A stretch of 64,000 nucleotides of DNA from the NCBI GenBank assembly GCA_046733355.1, contig JBKPOZ010000124.1, forward strand, positions 4,258 through 68,257, read 5' to 3'. This document shows positions 42,521 to 51,262 of the stretch, in pieces. A program made the translations under genes and the position numbers. The notes below the pieces were generated by a model that had not been told where the DNA came from, did no database searches, and saw nothing but the letters and a program-made list of their open reading frames with translations. This DNA is from VAZQ01 sp046733355. GTDB taxonomy: Bacteria; Pseudomonadota; Alphaproteobacteria; Rhizobiales; Xanthobacteraceae. Position 1 is the stretch's first letter, and each line of letters opens with the position of its first letter.

Positions 42521-44143
42521 ATGAAGCGTCGCCAGCTCCTGAAATCTATGACCGCGGTTGCGACGGGTACCTTCTTGCCGTCGATCCCCGCCGTGTGGGC
42601 GCCTGCCAAGGCGCAAGCCCGCCAGGAAACCCTTCTGATTGTTTCGGAGAGCGGCCCGAACAACCTCGACATCCACGGCGTGGGCACCAATGTGCCCGGC
42701 TATGAGGTGTCCTGGAACTGTTACGACCGCCTCATCAGCCACGAGATGAAAACGTTGCCCAACGGGGTGCAGTATTACGAGCGCGACAAATTCAAGCTGG
42801 AACTCGCCGACGACATGAAGATCGGCGACATGTCCGTCACCTTCAGGCTGAAGAAGAACGCCTCCTTCCACGACGGCATTCCGGTCAGGGCGAACGACGT
42901 GAAATGGTCCCTCGATCGGGCCGTTAGCGTGGGTGGCTTTCCGACATTTCAGATGGGCGCCGGCTCTCTGACCAAGCCGGAGCAGTTCGTCGTGGTGGAT
43001 GATAACACCCTCCGGGTCGATTTTATGCGTAAGGACCGCCTCACCATTCCGGATCTCGCAGTGGTGGTGCCCTGCATCCTGAACTCCGAGCTGGTGAAGA
43101 AACATGCCACGGATAAAGACCCGTGGGGTCTCGAATACACCAAACAGAACACCGCGGGCAGCGGCGCCTATCGAGTGGTGAGCTGGAACGCCGGCACCGA
43201 GGTCGTGCTGGAGCGCAACGACAAATGGGTCGGCGGACCAGTGCCGAAGATCAGGCGCATCATCTGGCGCATGGTACCCTCCGCCGGGAACCGCCGCGCG
43301 CTTCTGGAACGCGGCGATGCGGACATCTCCTACGACCTGCCCAACAAGGATTTCGTCGAGCTCAAGGATTCGGGCAAGCTCCACATCGTCTCGACACCCT
43401 ATTCCAATGGCATCCAGTACATCGGCATGAACGTGAAACAGCCGCCGTTCGATAATCTGAAAGTGCGCCAGGCGGTCGCCTATGCGCTTCCCTATCAGAA
43501 GATCATGGACGCGGCGCTGTTCGGCCTCGCCAAACCCATGTTCGCTGCATCTGCCGGCACGCCCATCGAAGTGGCCTGGCCGCAGCCGCACCATTACGAT
43601 ACGGACATCGCAAAGGCGAAGCAGCTCCTTGCGGAGGCGGGCTATCCGAACGGATTCGAGACAACGCTCTCCTTCGATATCGGCTTTGCCGGAGTGAACG
43701 AGCCGATCTGCGTGCTCACCCAGGAGAGTCTCGCGCAGATCGGCATCAGATGCACCATCAACAAGATCCCCGGCGCCACCTGGCGAACCGAGCTCAACAA
43801 GAAGACTCTTCCGCTCTACACCAACGTGTTTTCCGGCTGGCTGGACTATCCGGAATATTTCTTCATCTGGTGCTATCACGGAAAAAATTCGATCTTCAAC
43901 ACGATGAGCTATCAGTCGAAGGAGATGGACGGCTACATCGATGGCGCGGTGACCGCCGCGGCGGAAGGCGATAAGGCCGCGTATGAGAAAGATGTAAAGT
44001 CGTTCGTCAAGCTCGCCTTTGAGGACATTCCGCGCATCCCGCTTTATCAGCCCTTCGTCAATGTCGCGATGCAGAAGAACGTGTCCGGCTATCAGTACTG
44101 GTTCCACCGCCGCCTCGATTACCGCGCGCTGGTGAAGGGGTAA
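42521..44143 (+). CDS. Peptide/nickel-type ABC substrate-binding protein (family 5)
   Basis: 540 residues, GGAGGG five bases before ATG 42521. Leader KRRQLLKSMTAVATGTFLPSIPAV is Tat-like. The family-5 fold shows in VTFRLKKNASFHDGIPVRANDVKWSLDR, GSGAYRVVSWNAGTEVVLERND and NGIQYIGMNVKQPPFDNLKVRQAVAYALPY. It feeds the DppB/DppC-like permeases encoded next. Because the operon ends in atzG-atzE, the cargo may be a biuret- or amide-like nitrogen compound rather than a peptide. Confidence 0.92.
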   Translation: MKRRQLLKSMTAVATGTFLPSIPAVWAPAKAQARQETLLIVSESGPNNLDIHGVGTNVPGYEVSWNCYDRLISHEMKTLPNGVQYYERDKFKLELADDMKIGDMSVTFRLKKNASFHDGIPVRANDVKWSLDRAVSVGGFPTFQMGAGSLTKPEQFVVVDDNTLRVDFMRKDRLTIPDLAVVVPCILNSELVKKHATDKDPWGLEYTKQNTAGSGAYRVVSWNAGTEVVLERNDKWVGGPVPKIRRIIWRMVPSAGNRRALLERGDADISYDLPNKDFVELKDSGKLHIVSTPYSNGIQYIGMNVKQPPFDNLKVRQAVAYALPYQKIMDAALFGLAKPMFAASAGTPIEVAWPQPHHYDTDIAKAKQLLAEAGYPNGFETTLSFDIGFAGVNEPICVLTQESLAQIGIRCTINKIPGATWRTELNKKTLPLYTNVFSGWLDYPEYFFIWCYHGKNSIFNTMSYQSKEMDGYIDGAVTAAAEGDKAAYEKDVKSFVKLAFEDIPRIPLYQPFVNVAMQKNVSGYQYWFHRRLDYRALVKG

Positions 44144-44156
44144 TAATGCTCCTTAT

Positions 44157-44286
44157 CGTCATGGCCGGGCTTGTCCCGGCCATCCACGTCTTCCATAGCC
44201 CCGCCGGTTTCAAAGACGTGGATGCCCGCGAGCAGACAAGTTTTACGCAGTCTGCGCAAGTTTGACTGCGTTGCGCGGGCATGACG
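44157..44286. repeat. Interspersed palindromic repeat (CGTCATGGCCGGG family)
   Basis: Starts CGTCATGGCCGGGCTTGTCCCGGCCATCCACGTCTT, continues with the arm AAGACGTGGATGCCCGCG and ends CGCGGGCATGACG. It sits inside the ABC operon between the binding-protein and first permease genes, where it may reduce downstream expression. Confidence 0.85.
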
Positions 44287-44306
44287 TGGCTCGATAGGAG
44301 ATCCCG

Positions 44307-45320
44307 ATGCTCGCGTTGATCCTGAAGCGGCTGGTGCTGGCGGTGCCGAGCCTCCTCGGGGTGATTGTCGTCACGTTCCTGCTCACGCGCGCGCTCCCGG
44401 GTGATCCAGCGGCGTATTTTGCCGGCCCCGCTGCTACGACGGAAGCGATCGAGCAGATCCGCGTCAAGCTCGGACTCGACCGGCCGCTTTACGTGCAGTT
44501 CGTCAGATATGTGCGCGATCTCGCGCACGGGGATCTCGGCGACTCGCTGACCACCGGCCAGCCGGTCGGCTATGAAATAAAGACGCGGCTGCCCGCCTCG
44601 GCCGAGCTTACGCTTCTCGGTCTCATCATCTCGATCTGCATCGCCGTGCCGCTCGGTGTTTTGGCCGCAACCCGGCCGAATTCTCCGATCGATCACGCGT
44701 GCCGTGTGATCTCGACCGCGGGCGTGTCCTTGCCGGTGTTCTTTACCGGACTGGTCCTCGTCTATGTTTTTTATTACCAGCTCGGCTGGGCGCCGGCGCC
44801 GCTCGGGCGCCTCGATATCTTTTTCAGTCCGCCTCCCCACGTCACCGGGTTTTATCTGATCGACAGCCTGATCGCGGCCGACGGCGAATTGTTTCTGGCC
44901 GCGCTGAAGCAATTGATCCTGCCCTCGCTCTCGCTGGGCATATTCTCGCTCGCCCCCATTGCGCGCATGACGCGCGCCTCCATGCTCGCGGCGCTTTCTT
45001 CGGATTTCGTGCGCACCGCGCGGGCAAGCGGGCTTGCCCCCTTCACCGTGGTCATCACCTATGCGTTCCGCAACGCCATGCTGCCGGTGATCACCACGCT
45101 CGGCATGGTGTTTTCATTCCTGCTCGGCGCCAACGTGCTCGTTGAAAAGGTATTCGCGTGGCCGGGCATCGGCTCATTCGCGGTCGAGGCGCTGGTGGCC
45201 TCCGACTTTGCCCCGCTGCAGGGCTTCGTCCTGACCATGGCGGTGATGTATGTAGCGCTCAACCTCCTGATCGATATTCTCTACGGCATCATCGACCCGC
45301 GCGTGAGGATTGAGGCATGA
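44307..45320 (+). CDS. Peptide-type ABC permease, DppB-like
   Basis: 337 residues with about six helices. N-terminal LKRLVLAVPSLLGVIVVTFLLTRALPGDPAAYFAGP and the loop VRTARASGLAPFTVVITYAFRNAMLPVITTLG are hallmarks of DppB. GGAG lies before ATG 44307. Overlaps the next gene by 4 bp. Confidence 0.93.
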   Translation: MLALILKRLVLAVPSLLGVIVVTFLLTRALPGDPAAYFAGPAATTEAIEQIRVKLGLDRPLYVQFVRYVRDLAHGDLGDSLTTGQPVGYEIKTRLPASAELTLLGLIISICIAVPLGVLAATRPNSPIDHACRVISTAGVSLPVFFTGLVLVYVFYYQLGWAPAPLGRLDIFFSPPPHVTGFYLIDSLIAADGELFLAALKQLILPSLSLGIFSLAPIARMTRASMLAALSSDFVRTARASGLAPFTVVITYAFRNAMLPVITTLGMVFSFLLGANVLVEKVFAWPGIGSFAVEALVASDFAPLQGFVLTMAVMYVALNLLIDILYGIIDPRVRIEA

Positions 45321-46207
45321 CCCCGATCACTCTTGCGCAGCAGCCGAGGCCGGACGCCGGCCTGCGCGCCGCGTTGCGCCATGCGCGTCACATCCTGCGC
45401 GAGAACGCGGTGACAGGCTTTGCCTTCGCGCTGTTTCTGCTCATCGTGCTCGCCGCGCTGCTCGGCCCGCACATCGTTCCCTACGATCCGCTGGCGAGCG
45501 ATACGGCCGCGGCGCTCAAGCCGCCGTCACTCGCCCACTGGGCGGGCACCGACCAGCTCGGCCGCGACGTGTTCAGCCGGGTCGTGGCTGCAACGCGCCT
45601 CGATCTCCTCATCGCCTTTAGCTCGGTGGCGCTCGTCTTTGTGGTCGGGGGGCTCGCCGGGGTTTCCGCGGGCTTCTTCGGAGGCTGGACCGACCGGCTG
45701 GTCGGTCGCATCGCCGATACCATCATGGCGTTTCCGCTGTTTGTGCTTGCGATGGGGATTGTCGCGGCGCTCGGCAATACGGTGGAGAACATCGTGCTGG
45801 CAACCGCCATCGTCAATTTTCCGCTTTATGCGCGCGTGGCACGCGCCGAGGCGAACGTGCTGCGCGAGGCCGGCTTCGTGCATGCGGCACGGCTTTGCGG
45901 CAACGCCGAGCCGCGCATCCTGCTCGGCCACGTGCTGCCCAATATCATGCCCATCATGATGGTGCAGATGTCGCTCACCATGGGGTACGCCATTCTCAAT
46001 GCGGCAGGGCTCTCCTTCATTGGGCTGGGCGTGCGGCCGCCCACTCCGGAATGGGGCATCATGGTGGCCGAAGGCGCGAGCTTCATGGTGTCAGGCGAAT
46101 GGTGGATCGCGTTCTTCCCCGGCGCCGCACTGATGCTTGCGGTATTCTGCTTCAATCTCCTCGGCGACGGCTTGCGCGACATCGTCGATCCGCGGCGCAG
46201 AACATGA
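45317..46207 (+). CDS. Peptide-type ABC permease, DppC-like
   Basis: 296 residues. N-terminal OppC-type segment, then HWAGTDQLGRDVFSRVVAATRLDLLIAF (DppC signature) and the coupling loop FVHAARLCGNAEPRILLGHVLPNIMPIMMVQ, ending LGLGVRPPTPEWGIMVAEG. About six helices. Forms the channel with the DppB-like protein. Confidence 0.93.
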   Translation: MTPITLAQQPRPDAGLRAALRHARHILRENAVTGFAFALFLLIVLAALLGPHIVPYDPLASDTAAALKPPSLAHWAGTDQLGRDVFSRVVAATRLDLLIAFSSVALVFVVGGLAGVSAGFFGGWTDRLVGRIADTIMAFPLFVLAMGIVAALGNTVENIVLATAIVNFPLYARVARAEANVLREAGFVHAARLCGNAEPRILLGHVLPNIMPIMMVQMSLTMGYAILNAAGLSFIGLGVRPPTPEWGIMVAEGASFMVSGEWWIAFFPGAALMLAVFCFNLLGDGLRDIVDPRRRT

Positions 46208-46213
46208 CCGTCC

Positions 46214-46284
46214 TGTCCCCGTTCATCCCCGCCCGCGCGGCAATCCAGCAAACTGCGTCCCTGCTTTCGCGGGCGCAAACGGGA
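46214..46284. repeat. Degenerate REP-like repeat (IPAQAGIQ family)
   Basis: TTCATCCCCGCCCGCGCGGCAATCCAGC and CCCTGCTTTCGCGGGCG resemble the reverse orientation of the double palindrome at 9166-9224, with mismatches. It fills most of the gap between the DppC-like and ATPase genes. Confidence 0.4.
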
Positions 46285-46292
46285 AAGACACG

Positions 46293-47996
46293 ATGAGTCA
46301 GGCGCTGCCGCTCCTCGAAGTCTCAGACCTGTCCGTCGAGTTTGCGACCCGCCGCGGCACGGTATGCGCCGTGCAGCACGTCGATCTCACCATCGGCAAG
46401 GGAGAAACCGTCGGCATTGTCGGAGAGTCCGGATCCGGGAAATCGGTCACGTCCTACGCGGTCATGCGCATTCTTGATCGCGCGGGGCGCATCGCGCGAG
46501 GCGTGGTGCATTTCACCGGGCTCGACCTGCGCGAAACAAGCGAAGAGCAGATGCGCAATCTGCGCGGACGCGAAATCTCGATGGTGTTTCAGAACCCGCG
46601 CGCCGCGCTCAACCCGATCCGCAAGGTCGGGCACCAGATCGCGGACGTTCTGCGCCAGCACGCGCAGGTCAATTCCGGAGAGCTTGCCGACAAGGCAGTG
46701 GCAATGCTCGAGCAGGTTCGCATCGCGCGTCCGCGCGAGCGCTATCATGCCTACCCTTTCGAGCTGTCGGGGGGAATGTGCCAGCGTGTGGTAATCGCGC
46801 TCGCACTCGCTTGCCGTCCGCGCCTGCTCATTGCCGACGAGCCCACCACCGGGCTTGACGTCACGACACAGAAAGCCGTGATGGACCTGATCGTCGAGCT
46901 CACGCGGGCGCACGCGATGTCGACCATCCTGATAACGCATGATCTCGGGCTTGCCGCGATGTATTGTCAACGCGTGCTGGTTATGGAGAAAGGACAGGTG
47001 GTCGAGAGTGCGCCCGCCAAGGTCATCTTCACGGCGCCCGCGCATCCCTACACCCGCAAGCTCATGCGCGCGACGCCGCGCCCCGGCATCTCGCTGCGCG
47101 AGCTCCTGCCCGAAAATGCCGCGGCGACCGCGACCGCCGCTCCGGCAAGGAACGGCAACGCAGGTGGTGTCCTTCTCACCGTGGAGAAGCTGATAAAGGA
47201 GTATCCGCGCAAGCATCTCTCCGGCGGCTTGCGCAAGATGCTGGCGAAAAAACCGGCGCCCGAGCCTGACACCTTTCGGGCGGTGGACGGCATCAGCTTC
47301 ACGGTCGCGCGCGGCGAGAGCGTGGGCCTTGTCGGCGAATCCGGTTGCGGCAAGTCGACCACCTCGGCCATGGTGATGCGTCTTCTGGACAAGACCGATG
47401 GGGTGATCCTCTTTGACGGTGAGGACATCGGCGAGATCCCGGCGAAAAACTTTGCAAGGCTTCCGCTGCGCAAGCGTATTCAGATGGTGTTTCAGGACCC
47501 GACCGATAGCCTGAACCCCCGCTTTACTGCGGCGCGCGCCATTGCAGATCCGATCCTGCGACTCGGCGGTCTTTCCGGACGCGACGCAGTACGCGCGCGC
47601 TGCGAGGAGCTTGCGCGCCAGGTTGGATTATCGATCGATCTCATCGACCGCTTTCCCCATCAGCTCTCGGGCGGGCAGAAGGCGCGTGTCGGGATCGCGC
47701 GCGCAATTGCGCTCAATCCGGAGCTTGTGATTCTCGACGAGCCGACCGCGGCCCTCGACGTCTCGGTGCAGGCGGTCGTGCTCAATCTGTTGCAGGATCT
47801 GAAAGATTCACTCGGCATGAGCTACCTGTTCGTCTCGCACGATCTCAACGTGGTGCGTCTCCTCTGCGACCGGGTCATGGTCATGCAGGCGGGCCGCATC
47901 GTTGAGCAAGGCCCGACCGAGCAGGTGCTCTTTGCTCCCCAGGCGCAGTACACGCGCGATCTGCTCGCCGCCATTCCCGCGCCGCGGTTTGATTAA
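46293..47996 (+). CDS. Fused DppD-DppF-type ABC ATP-binding protein
   Basis: 567 residues from ATG 46293 (GGGAAAG upstream); the frame is open from 46137 but that overlaps the permease gene. Two ATPase halves: first Walker A GESGSGKS with signature LSGGMCQRVVIALAL and Walker B LLIADEPTTGLD; second Walker A GESGCGKST with LSGGQKARVGIARAI and VILDEPTAALD. Each half ends with an oligopeptide C-terminal domain (FTAPAHPYTRKLMRA; FAPQAQYTRDLLAA). One polypeptide therefore replaces the usual two, as in GsiA-like systems. Confidence 0.93.
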   Translation: MSQALPLLEVSDLSVEFATRRGTVCAVQHVDLTIGKGETVGIVGESGSGKSVTSYAVMRILDRAGRIARGVVHFTGLDLRETSEEQMRNLRGREISMVFQNPRAALNPIRKVGHQIADVLRQHAQVNSGELADKAVAMLEQVRIARPRERYHAYPFELSGGMCQRVVIALALACRPRLLIADEPTTGLDVTTQKAVMDLIVELTRAHAMSTILITHDLGLAAMYCQRVLVMEKGQVVESAPAKVIFTAPAHPYTRKLMRATPRPGISLRELLPENAAATATAAPARNGNAGGVLLTVEKLIKEYPRKHLSGGLRKMLAKKPAPEPDTFRAVDGISFTVARGESVGLVGESGCGKSTTSAMVMRLLDKTDGVILFDGEDIGEIPAKNFARLPLRKRIQMVFQDPTDSLNPRFTAARAIADPILRLGGLSGRDAVRARCEELARQVGLSIDLIDRFPHQLSGGQKARVGIARAIALNPELVILDEPTAALDVSVQAVVLNLLQDLKDSLGMSYLFVSHDLNVVRLLCDRVMVMQAGRIVEQGPTEQVLFAPQAQYTRDLLAAIPAPRFD

Positions 47997-48003
47997 GAAC
48001 GCA

Positions 48004-48201
48004 ATGTCTGACAAGGCCGTCGGGAATGAGCAGCTTGACGCTTACGTCGAAGCCGCCGCGCACCTGCTTGAGCTCTCCCTGTTACCGACCTGGAAAGCTT
48101 CGGTAGCAACAAACCTGCAAACCATCCTGGGGCTCTCCGCGACATTTGCAGCGTTTCCTTTGCCGGACGATGCGGAGCCGGCGCCCGTATTCGTGCCTTA
48201 G
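48004..48201 (+). CDS. atzG: AtzG-like protein (DUF4089), small partner of AtzE amidase
   Basis: 65 residues from ATG 48004, all helical: NEQLDAYVEAAAHLLELSLLPTWKASVATNLQTILGL, ending AAFPLPDDAEPAPVF, the AtzG/DUF4089 signature. AtzG resembles GatC and is required for folding of AtzE in a heterotetramer. It starts 7 bp after the ATPase stop and ends 9 bp before atzE, as expected. Confidence 0.88.
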   Translation: MSDKAVGNEQLDAYVEAAAHLLELSLLPTWKASVATNLQTILGLSATFAAFPLPDDAEPAPVFVP

Positions 48202-48210
48202 GCGCCAGCA

Positions 48211-49602
48211 ATGGACATCGATTGGGCGCACGCGCATGAGGTTGCTTCAGCTGTTTCCAGCGGAGAAATCAGCGCCAGCGCGGTGATCGAAGCGGCGTTG
48301 GCGCGAATTGCGAGCCCCGACGGGACGCTCAACTCGTTCACGGCCGTTCTGAGCGAGCGCGCACTCGGCAAGGCGCGTGGCCTCGATGCGACACGCGCGC
48401 AGGGCAAAAGGCTGGGTCCGCTTGCGGGTGTGCCGTTTGCGGTCAAGAACCTGTTCGATATCGGCGGGCTGCCCACTCTCGCCGGATCGAAGATCAACCG
48501 GGATAGGGAAGCGGCCAAATCCGACGCGACATTGATTGCGCGCCTTGAGGCAGCTGGCGCCATCCTTGTAGGGGCGCTCAACATGGGCGAATACGCCTAT
48601 GACTTCACCGGCGAGAACGTGCATTACGGCGCGTGCCGCAATCCGCACGATGTGAGCCGCATGAGCGGCGGCTCGTCCAGCGGCTCGGGCGCTGCGGTGG
48701 CCGGCGGTCTCGTGCCCATTGCGCTTGGCTCCGACACCAATGGCTCGATCCGCGTGCCAGCCTCGTTCTGCGGTGTTTTCGGGCTGAAACCGACCTATGG
48801 GCGTCTCTCGCGCGCCGGAACGTTCCCGTTTGTGACAAGCCTTGACCACGTCGGTCACTTCGCACGCTCGGTACGCGATCTCGCGCTGGCCTATGATGCA
48901 ATGCAGGGGCATGACCGGCGCGATCCGGTCTGCGTGGATCGCACTCCCGAGAACACGGCTGATCTGCTCGACCGCGGCGCTGACGGCCTGCGCATCGCCG
49001 TGGCTGGGGGTTATTTTCAGAAAGCACTTTATCCGGAAGCGGAGAGCGCGCTTAAGCAGGTCGCGCAAGCGCTTCGCGTCAAGGAGGAGATCGAGATTCC
49101 CCATGCACAGGCTGCGCGTGCCGCAGCCTATGTGATCACCGCGGGCGAAGCGGGCGCACTCCATATCGATCGCCTGCGCAAGCGTGCGGCCGATTTCGAT
49201 CCCGCGGTGCGCGACCGCCTCATTGCCGGCGCCATGATCCCGGCTCCGCTGGTTGCGAAGGCGCAGAAATTCCGCCGCTGGTACCGCGAGCAGGTGCTTG
49301 CGCTCTTTTCGAGAGTGGACGTCATCATTGCGCCCGCCACTCCCTGCGCAGCGCCCAAGATCGGCCAGCAGACGTTCGTCCTCGGTGCGGCTGAGCTTCC
49401 CCTGCGCCCCAATATCGGGGTGTACACCCAGCCCATATCCTTCATCGGCCTTCCGGTGGTTGCCGTACCGGTGCCGCTTGCGCCGCTTCCGATTGGCGTG
49501 CAAATCATCACTGCACCATGGCACGAGGATATCGCCTTGCGGGTTGCGCATGCGCTCGAGCAGATGGGCGTTACGACTGCACGCAGACCTCAACCCGCGT
49601 AG
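48211..49602 (+). CDS. atzE: AtzE-family amidohydrolase (1-carboxybiuret hydrolase type)
   Basis: 463 residues of the amidase-signature family. Ser-cisSer-Lys triad: Lys79 (PFAVKNLFD), cis-Ser near 155 in GGSSSGSGAAVA, nucleophile Ser179 in GSDTNGSIRVPA. The sequence GENVHYGACRNPHD and the AtzG partner place it with AtzE, which deaminates 1-carboxybiuret in cyanuric acid breakdown. No cyanuric acid hydrolase (atzD), atzH or allophanate hydrolase is in the window, so another small amide is possible. Sits at the end of a sigma-54-preceded importer operon. Confidence 0.88.
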   Translation: MDIDWAHAHEVASAVSSGEISASAVIEAALARIASPDGTLNSFTAVLSERALGKARGLDATRAQGKRLGPLAGVPFAVKNLFDIGGLPTLAGSKINRDREAAKSDATLIARLEAAGAILVGALNMGEYAYDFTGENVHYGACRNPHDVSRMSGGSSSGSGAAVAGGLVPIALGSDTNGSIRVPASFCGVFGLKPTYGRLSRAGTFPFVTSLDHVGHFARSVRDLALAYDAMQGHDRRDPVCVDRTPENTADLLDRGADGLRIAVAGGYFQKALYPEAESALKQVAQALRVKEEIEIPHAQAARAAAYVITAGEAGALHIDRLRKRAADFDPAVRDRLIAGAMIPAPLVAKAQKFRRWYREQVLALFSRVDVIIAPATPCAAPKIGQQTFVLGAAELPLRPNIGVYTQPISFIGLPVVAVPVPLAPLPIGVQIITAPWHEDIALRVAHALEQMGVTTARRPQPA

Positions 49603-49660
49603 ATCGGTATTGACGCGAGGCATGCGCCATCAACTCGAGGTGCGGCATTTCATGGCTGTG

Positions 49661-49678
49661 TCAGCCGCGTGCGGCTGA
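49661..49678. other. Short perfect hairpin after atzE
   Basis: TCAGCCGC-GT-GCGGCTGA lies 59 bp after the atzE stop. Without a T-run it is at most a weak terminator. Confidence 0.35.
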
Positions 49679-49704
49679 GACAGCATCCATCGGGAGCGAG
49701 TCAC

Positions 49705-50364
49705 GTGAACTCAATTCCAGCGCGCGGGCTCCGCCTTCATCCGCTGCCGCTGCGCATCATGCATTGGATCAACGCCGCCGCCATGATCATCATGATCATG
49801 AGCGGCTGGAAGATCTACAATGACGAAGTGATTTTTGGCTGGCTGCATTTTCCCGATGCCATCACCCTGGGCATGTGGGCGCAACATGGCCTGCAATGGC
49901 ACTTCTTCGGCATGTGGATTCTGGTGCTCAACGGGCTGGCTTATCTGACCTATGGCCTGCTCAGCGGGCGCTTCCGCGCCAAGCTCCTTCCGATCTCTCC
50001 GCGAGAGCTGATCGCGACCATCCGGGATGCGCTTGCTCTGCGTCTCAAGCATGACGATCTCACGCATTATAATGCGGTCCAGAAGCTGCTCTATGTGGGC
50101 ATCATCCTCGTCGGCATTCTTGTCGTCCTTTCCGGACTGTCGATCTGGAAGCCGGTGCAGTTTTCCGAACTCGCGGCATTGTTCTACGATTTCCAGACCG
50201 CGCGGCTGGTGCATTTTTTGTGCATGACGGCGATCGTGTTGTTCCTCGTCATTCACGTCACGCTTGCATTGCTGGTGCCGCGCTCGCTTGCAGCGATGGT
50301 GACCGGAGGACCCGTGGTTACGACAAATAAACGTGCGATGGACCAGCCGCGCACCGCAAGCTGA
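49705..50364 (+). CDS. Cytochrome b561-type membrane subunit (cytochrome b/b6 domain)
   Basis: 219 residues, GTG start at 49705 (GGGAGCGAG upstream). Four to five helices with paired His heme ligands: LPLRIMHWINAAAMIIMIMSGW, HGLQWHFFGMWILVLNGLAYL, VQKLLYVGIILVGILVVLSGLSIW, RLVHFLCMTAIVLFLVIHVTLALL. It resembles the cytochrome b subunits of formate dehydrogenase, hydrogenase or thiosulfate reductase. The gene for a molybdopterin oxidoreductase follows by 20 bp; together they probably pass electrons between the quinone pool and a periplasmic enzyme. Confidence 0.88.
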   Translation: MNSIPARGLRLHPLPLRIMHWINAAAMIIMIMSGWKIYNDEVIFGWLHFPDAITLGMWAQHGLQWHFFGMWILVLNGLAYLTYGLLSGRFRAKLLPISPRELIATIRDALALRLKHDDLTHYNAVQKLLYVGIILVGILVVLSGLSIWKPVQFSELAALFYDFQTARLVHFLCMTAIVLFLVIHVTLALLVPRSLAAMVTGGPVVTTNKRAMDQPRTAS

Positions 50365-50384
50365 GTGCACCTGGAGCACGAGAC

Positions 50385-51176
50385 ATGCCGATCCGTACCC
50401 CTACTCCATCCATATTCCGGCCACGCGCAGGCATTTCCCAGGTCGCACTCGAGGAGAATCGCGCGCTCGTCCGAGGCATCAATCGGCGCAATCTGCTGCG
50501 CGGCGCGGTGAGCCTCGGCGCGCTGTCGCTGCTGACCGGCTGCGACGTGAACGACGCCTCGGCGGTGCGCTCAATGCTGCGTGCCGTTTCCATCTGGAAC
50601 GACCGGGTGCAGCAATTCATCTTTCGGCCCAACCATCTCGCTCCGACGTTCTCGGAAGCGCAGGTGCTCAAGCCGCCGCGCTTCAATGCGTATTACGAAA
50701 TCGAGGACGTCAAGCCCGTCGACCGGGCGACTTGGCGACTCGAGCTCGGCGGCCGCATCGCCGACAAGCGGCCATGGCGCGCCGAGCAGTTCGAGGAGCT
50801 GCCCCAGCAGGAGCTCATCGTCCGCCACATCTGCGTCGAGGGCTGGGACTATATCGGGCAGTGGTCGGGGGTGAATTTCCGCACCTTTCTCGAGCGCGTC
50901 GGCGCCGATCTGAGCGCCAAATACATCGCATTCAGATGCGCCGACGACTACACGGAAAGCCTGGACATGCCGACGGCACTTCATCCGCAGACAATCTTGG
51001 CCACGCGTTACGCCAAAGAGCCCATTACGGATCCTTTCGGTTTTCCGCTGCGGCTGCGCACGGCCACCAAGCTCGGCTTCAAGAATCCCAAATGGATCAC
51101 TGCCATCGAGGTGACGAACGAGTTTCCCGAGACCTACTGGTCGCAGCAAGGTTTCAACTGGTTCAGCGGCATATGA
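50385..51176 (+). CDS. Molybdopterin-dependent oxidoreductase, YedY/sulfite-oxidase fold
   Basis: 263 residues. N-terminal RRNLLRGAVSLGALSLLTGC combines a twin-arginine motif with a lipobox-like LTGC (Cys53). The Mo-ligating Cys is Cys150 in VRHICVEGWDYIGQWSGV. Further family stretches are KYIAFRCADDYTESLDM and FGFPLRLRTATKLGFKNPKWI. It would be a periplasmic, possibly lipid-anchored, reductase working with the cytochrome b encoded upstream, as MsrP works with MsrQ. Substrate unknown. Confidence 0.9.
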   Translation: MPIRTPTPSIFRPRAGISQVALEENRALVRGINRRNLLRGAVSLGALSLLTGCDVNDASAVRSMLRAVSIWNDRVQQFIFRPNHLAPTFSEAQVLKPPRFNAYYEIEDVKPVDRATWRLELGGRIADKRPWRAEQFEELPQQELIVRHICVEGWDYIGQWSGVNFRTFLERVGADLSAKYIAFRCADDYTESLDMPTALHPQTILATRYAKEPITDPFGFPLRLRTATKLGFKNPKWITAIEVTNEFPETYWSQQGFNWFSGI

Positions 51177-51187
51177 CGATGTCGCGC

Positions 51188-51256
51188 CGTAGCCCGGATA
51201 AGCGCAGCGATATCCGGGACCGTTGCCGCGCATGTCGCTCCGCTCATGCGGGCTAC
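51188..51256. repeat. Interspersed palindromic repeat (GTAGCCCGG family), copy 2
   Basis: GTAGCCCGGATAAGCGCAGCG at the start pairs with CGCTCCGCTCATGCGGGCTAC at the end. It ends 6 bp before ATG 51263, so it forms the 5' untranslated region of the next gene. Confidence 0.85.
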
Positions 51257-51262
51257 AACTCA

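Noticed and set aside
42359..44107. 582-codon minus-strand frame opposite the peptide-type binding protein gene
   Set aside because: Antisense shadow; it also runs across a sigma-54 promoter, and the opposite gene has an ideal ribosome site and leader.
44157..44286. Possible transposon or attachment site inside the ABC operon
   Set aside because: It is a member of the non-coding palindromic repeat families and shows no transposase or target duplication.
48247..49623. 458-codon minus-strand frame opposite atzE
   Set aside because: Antisense to a complete amidase with an intact catalytic triad; no family features.
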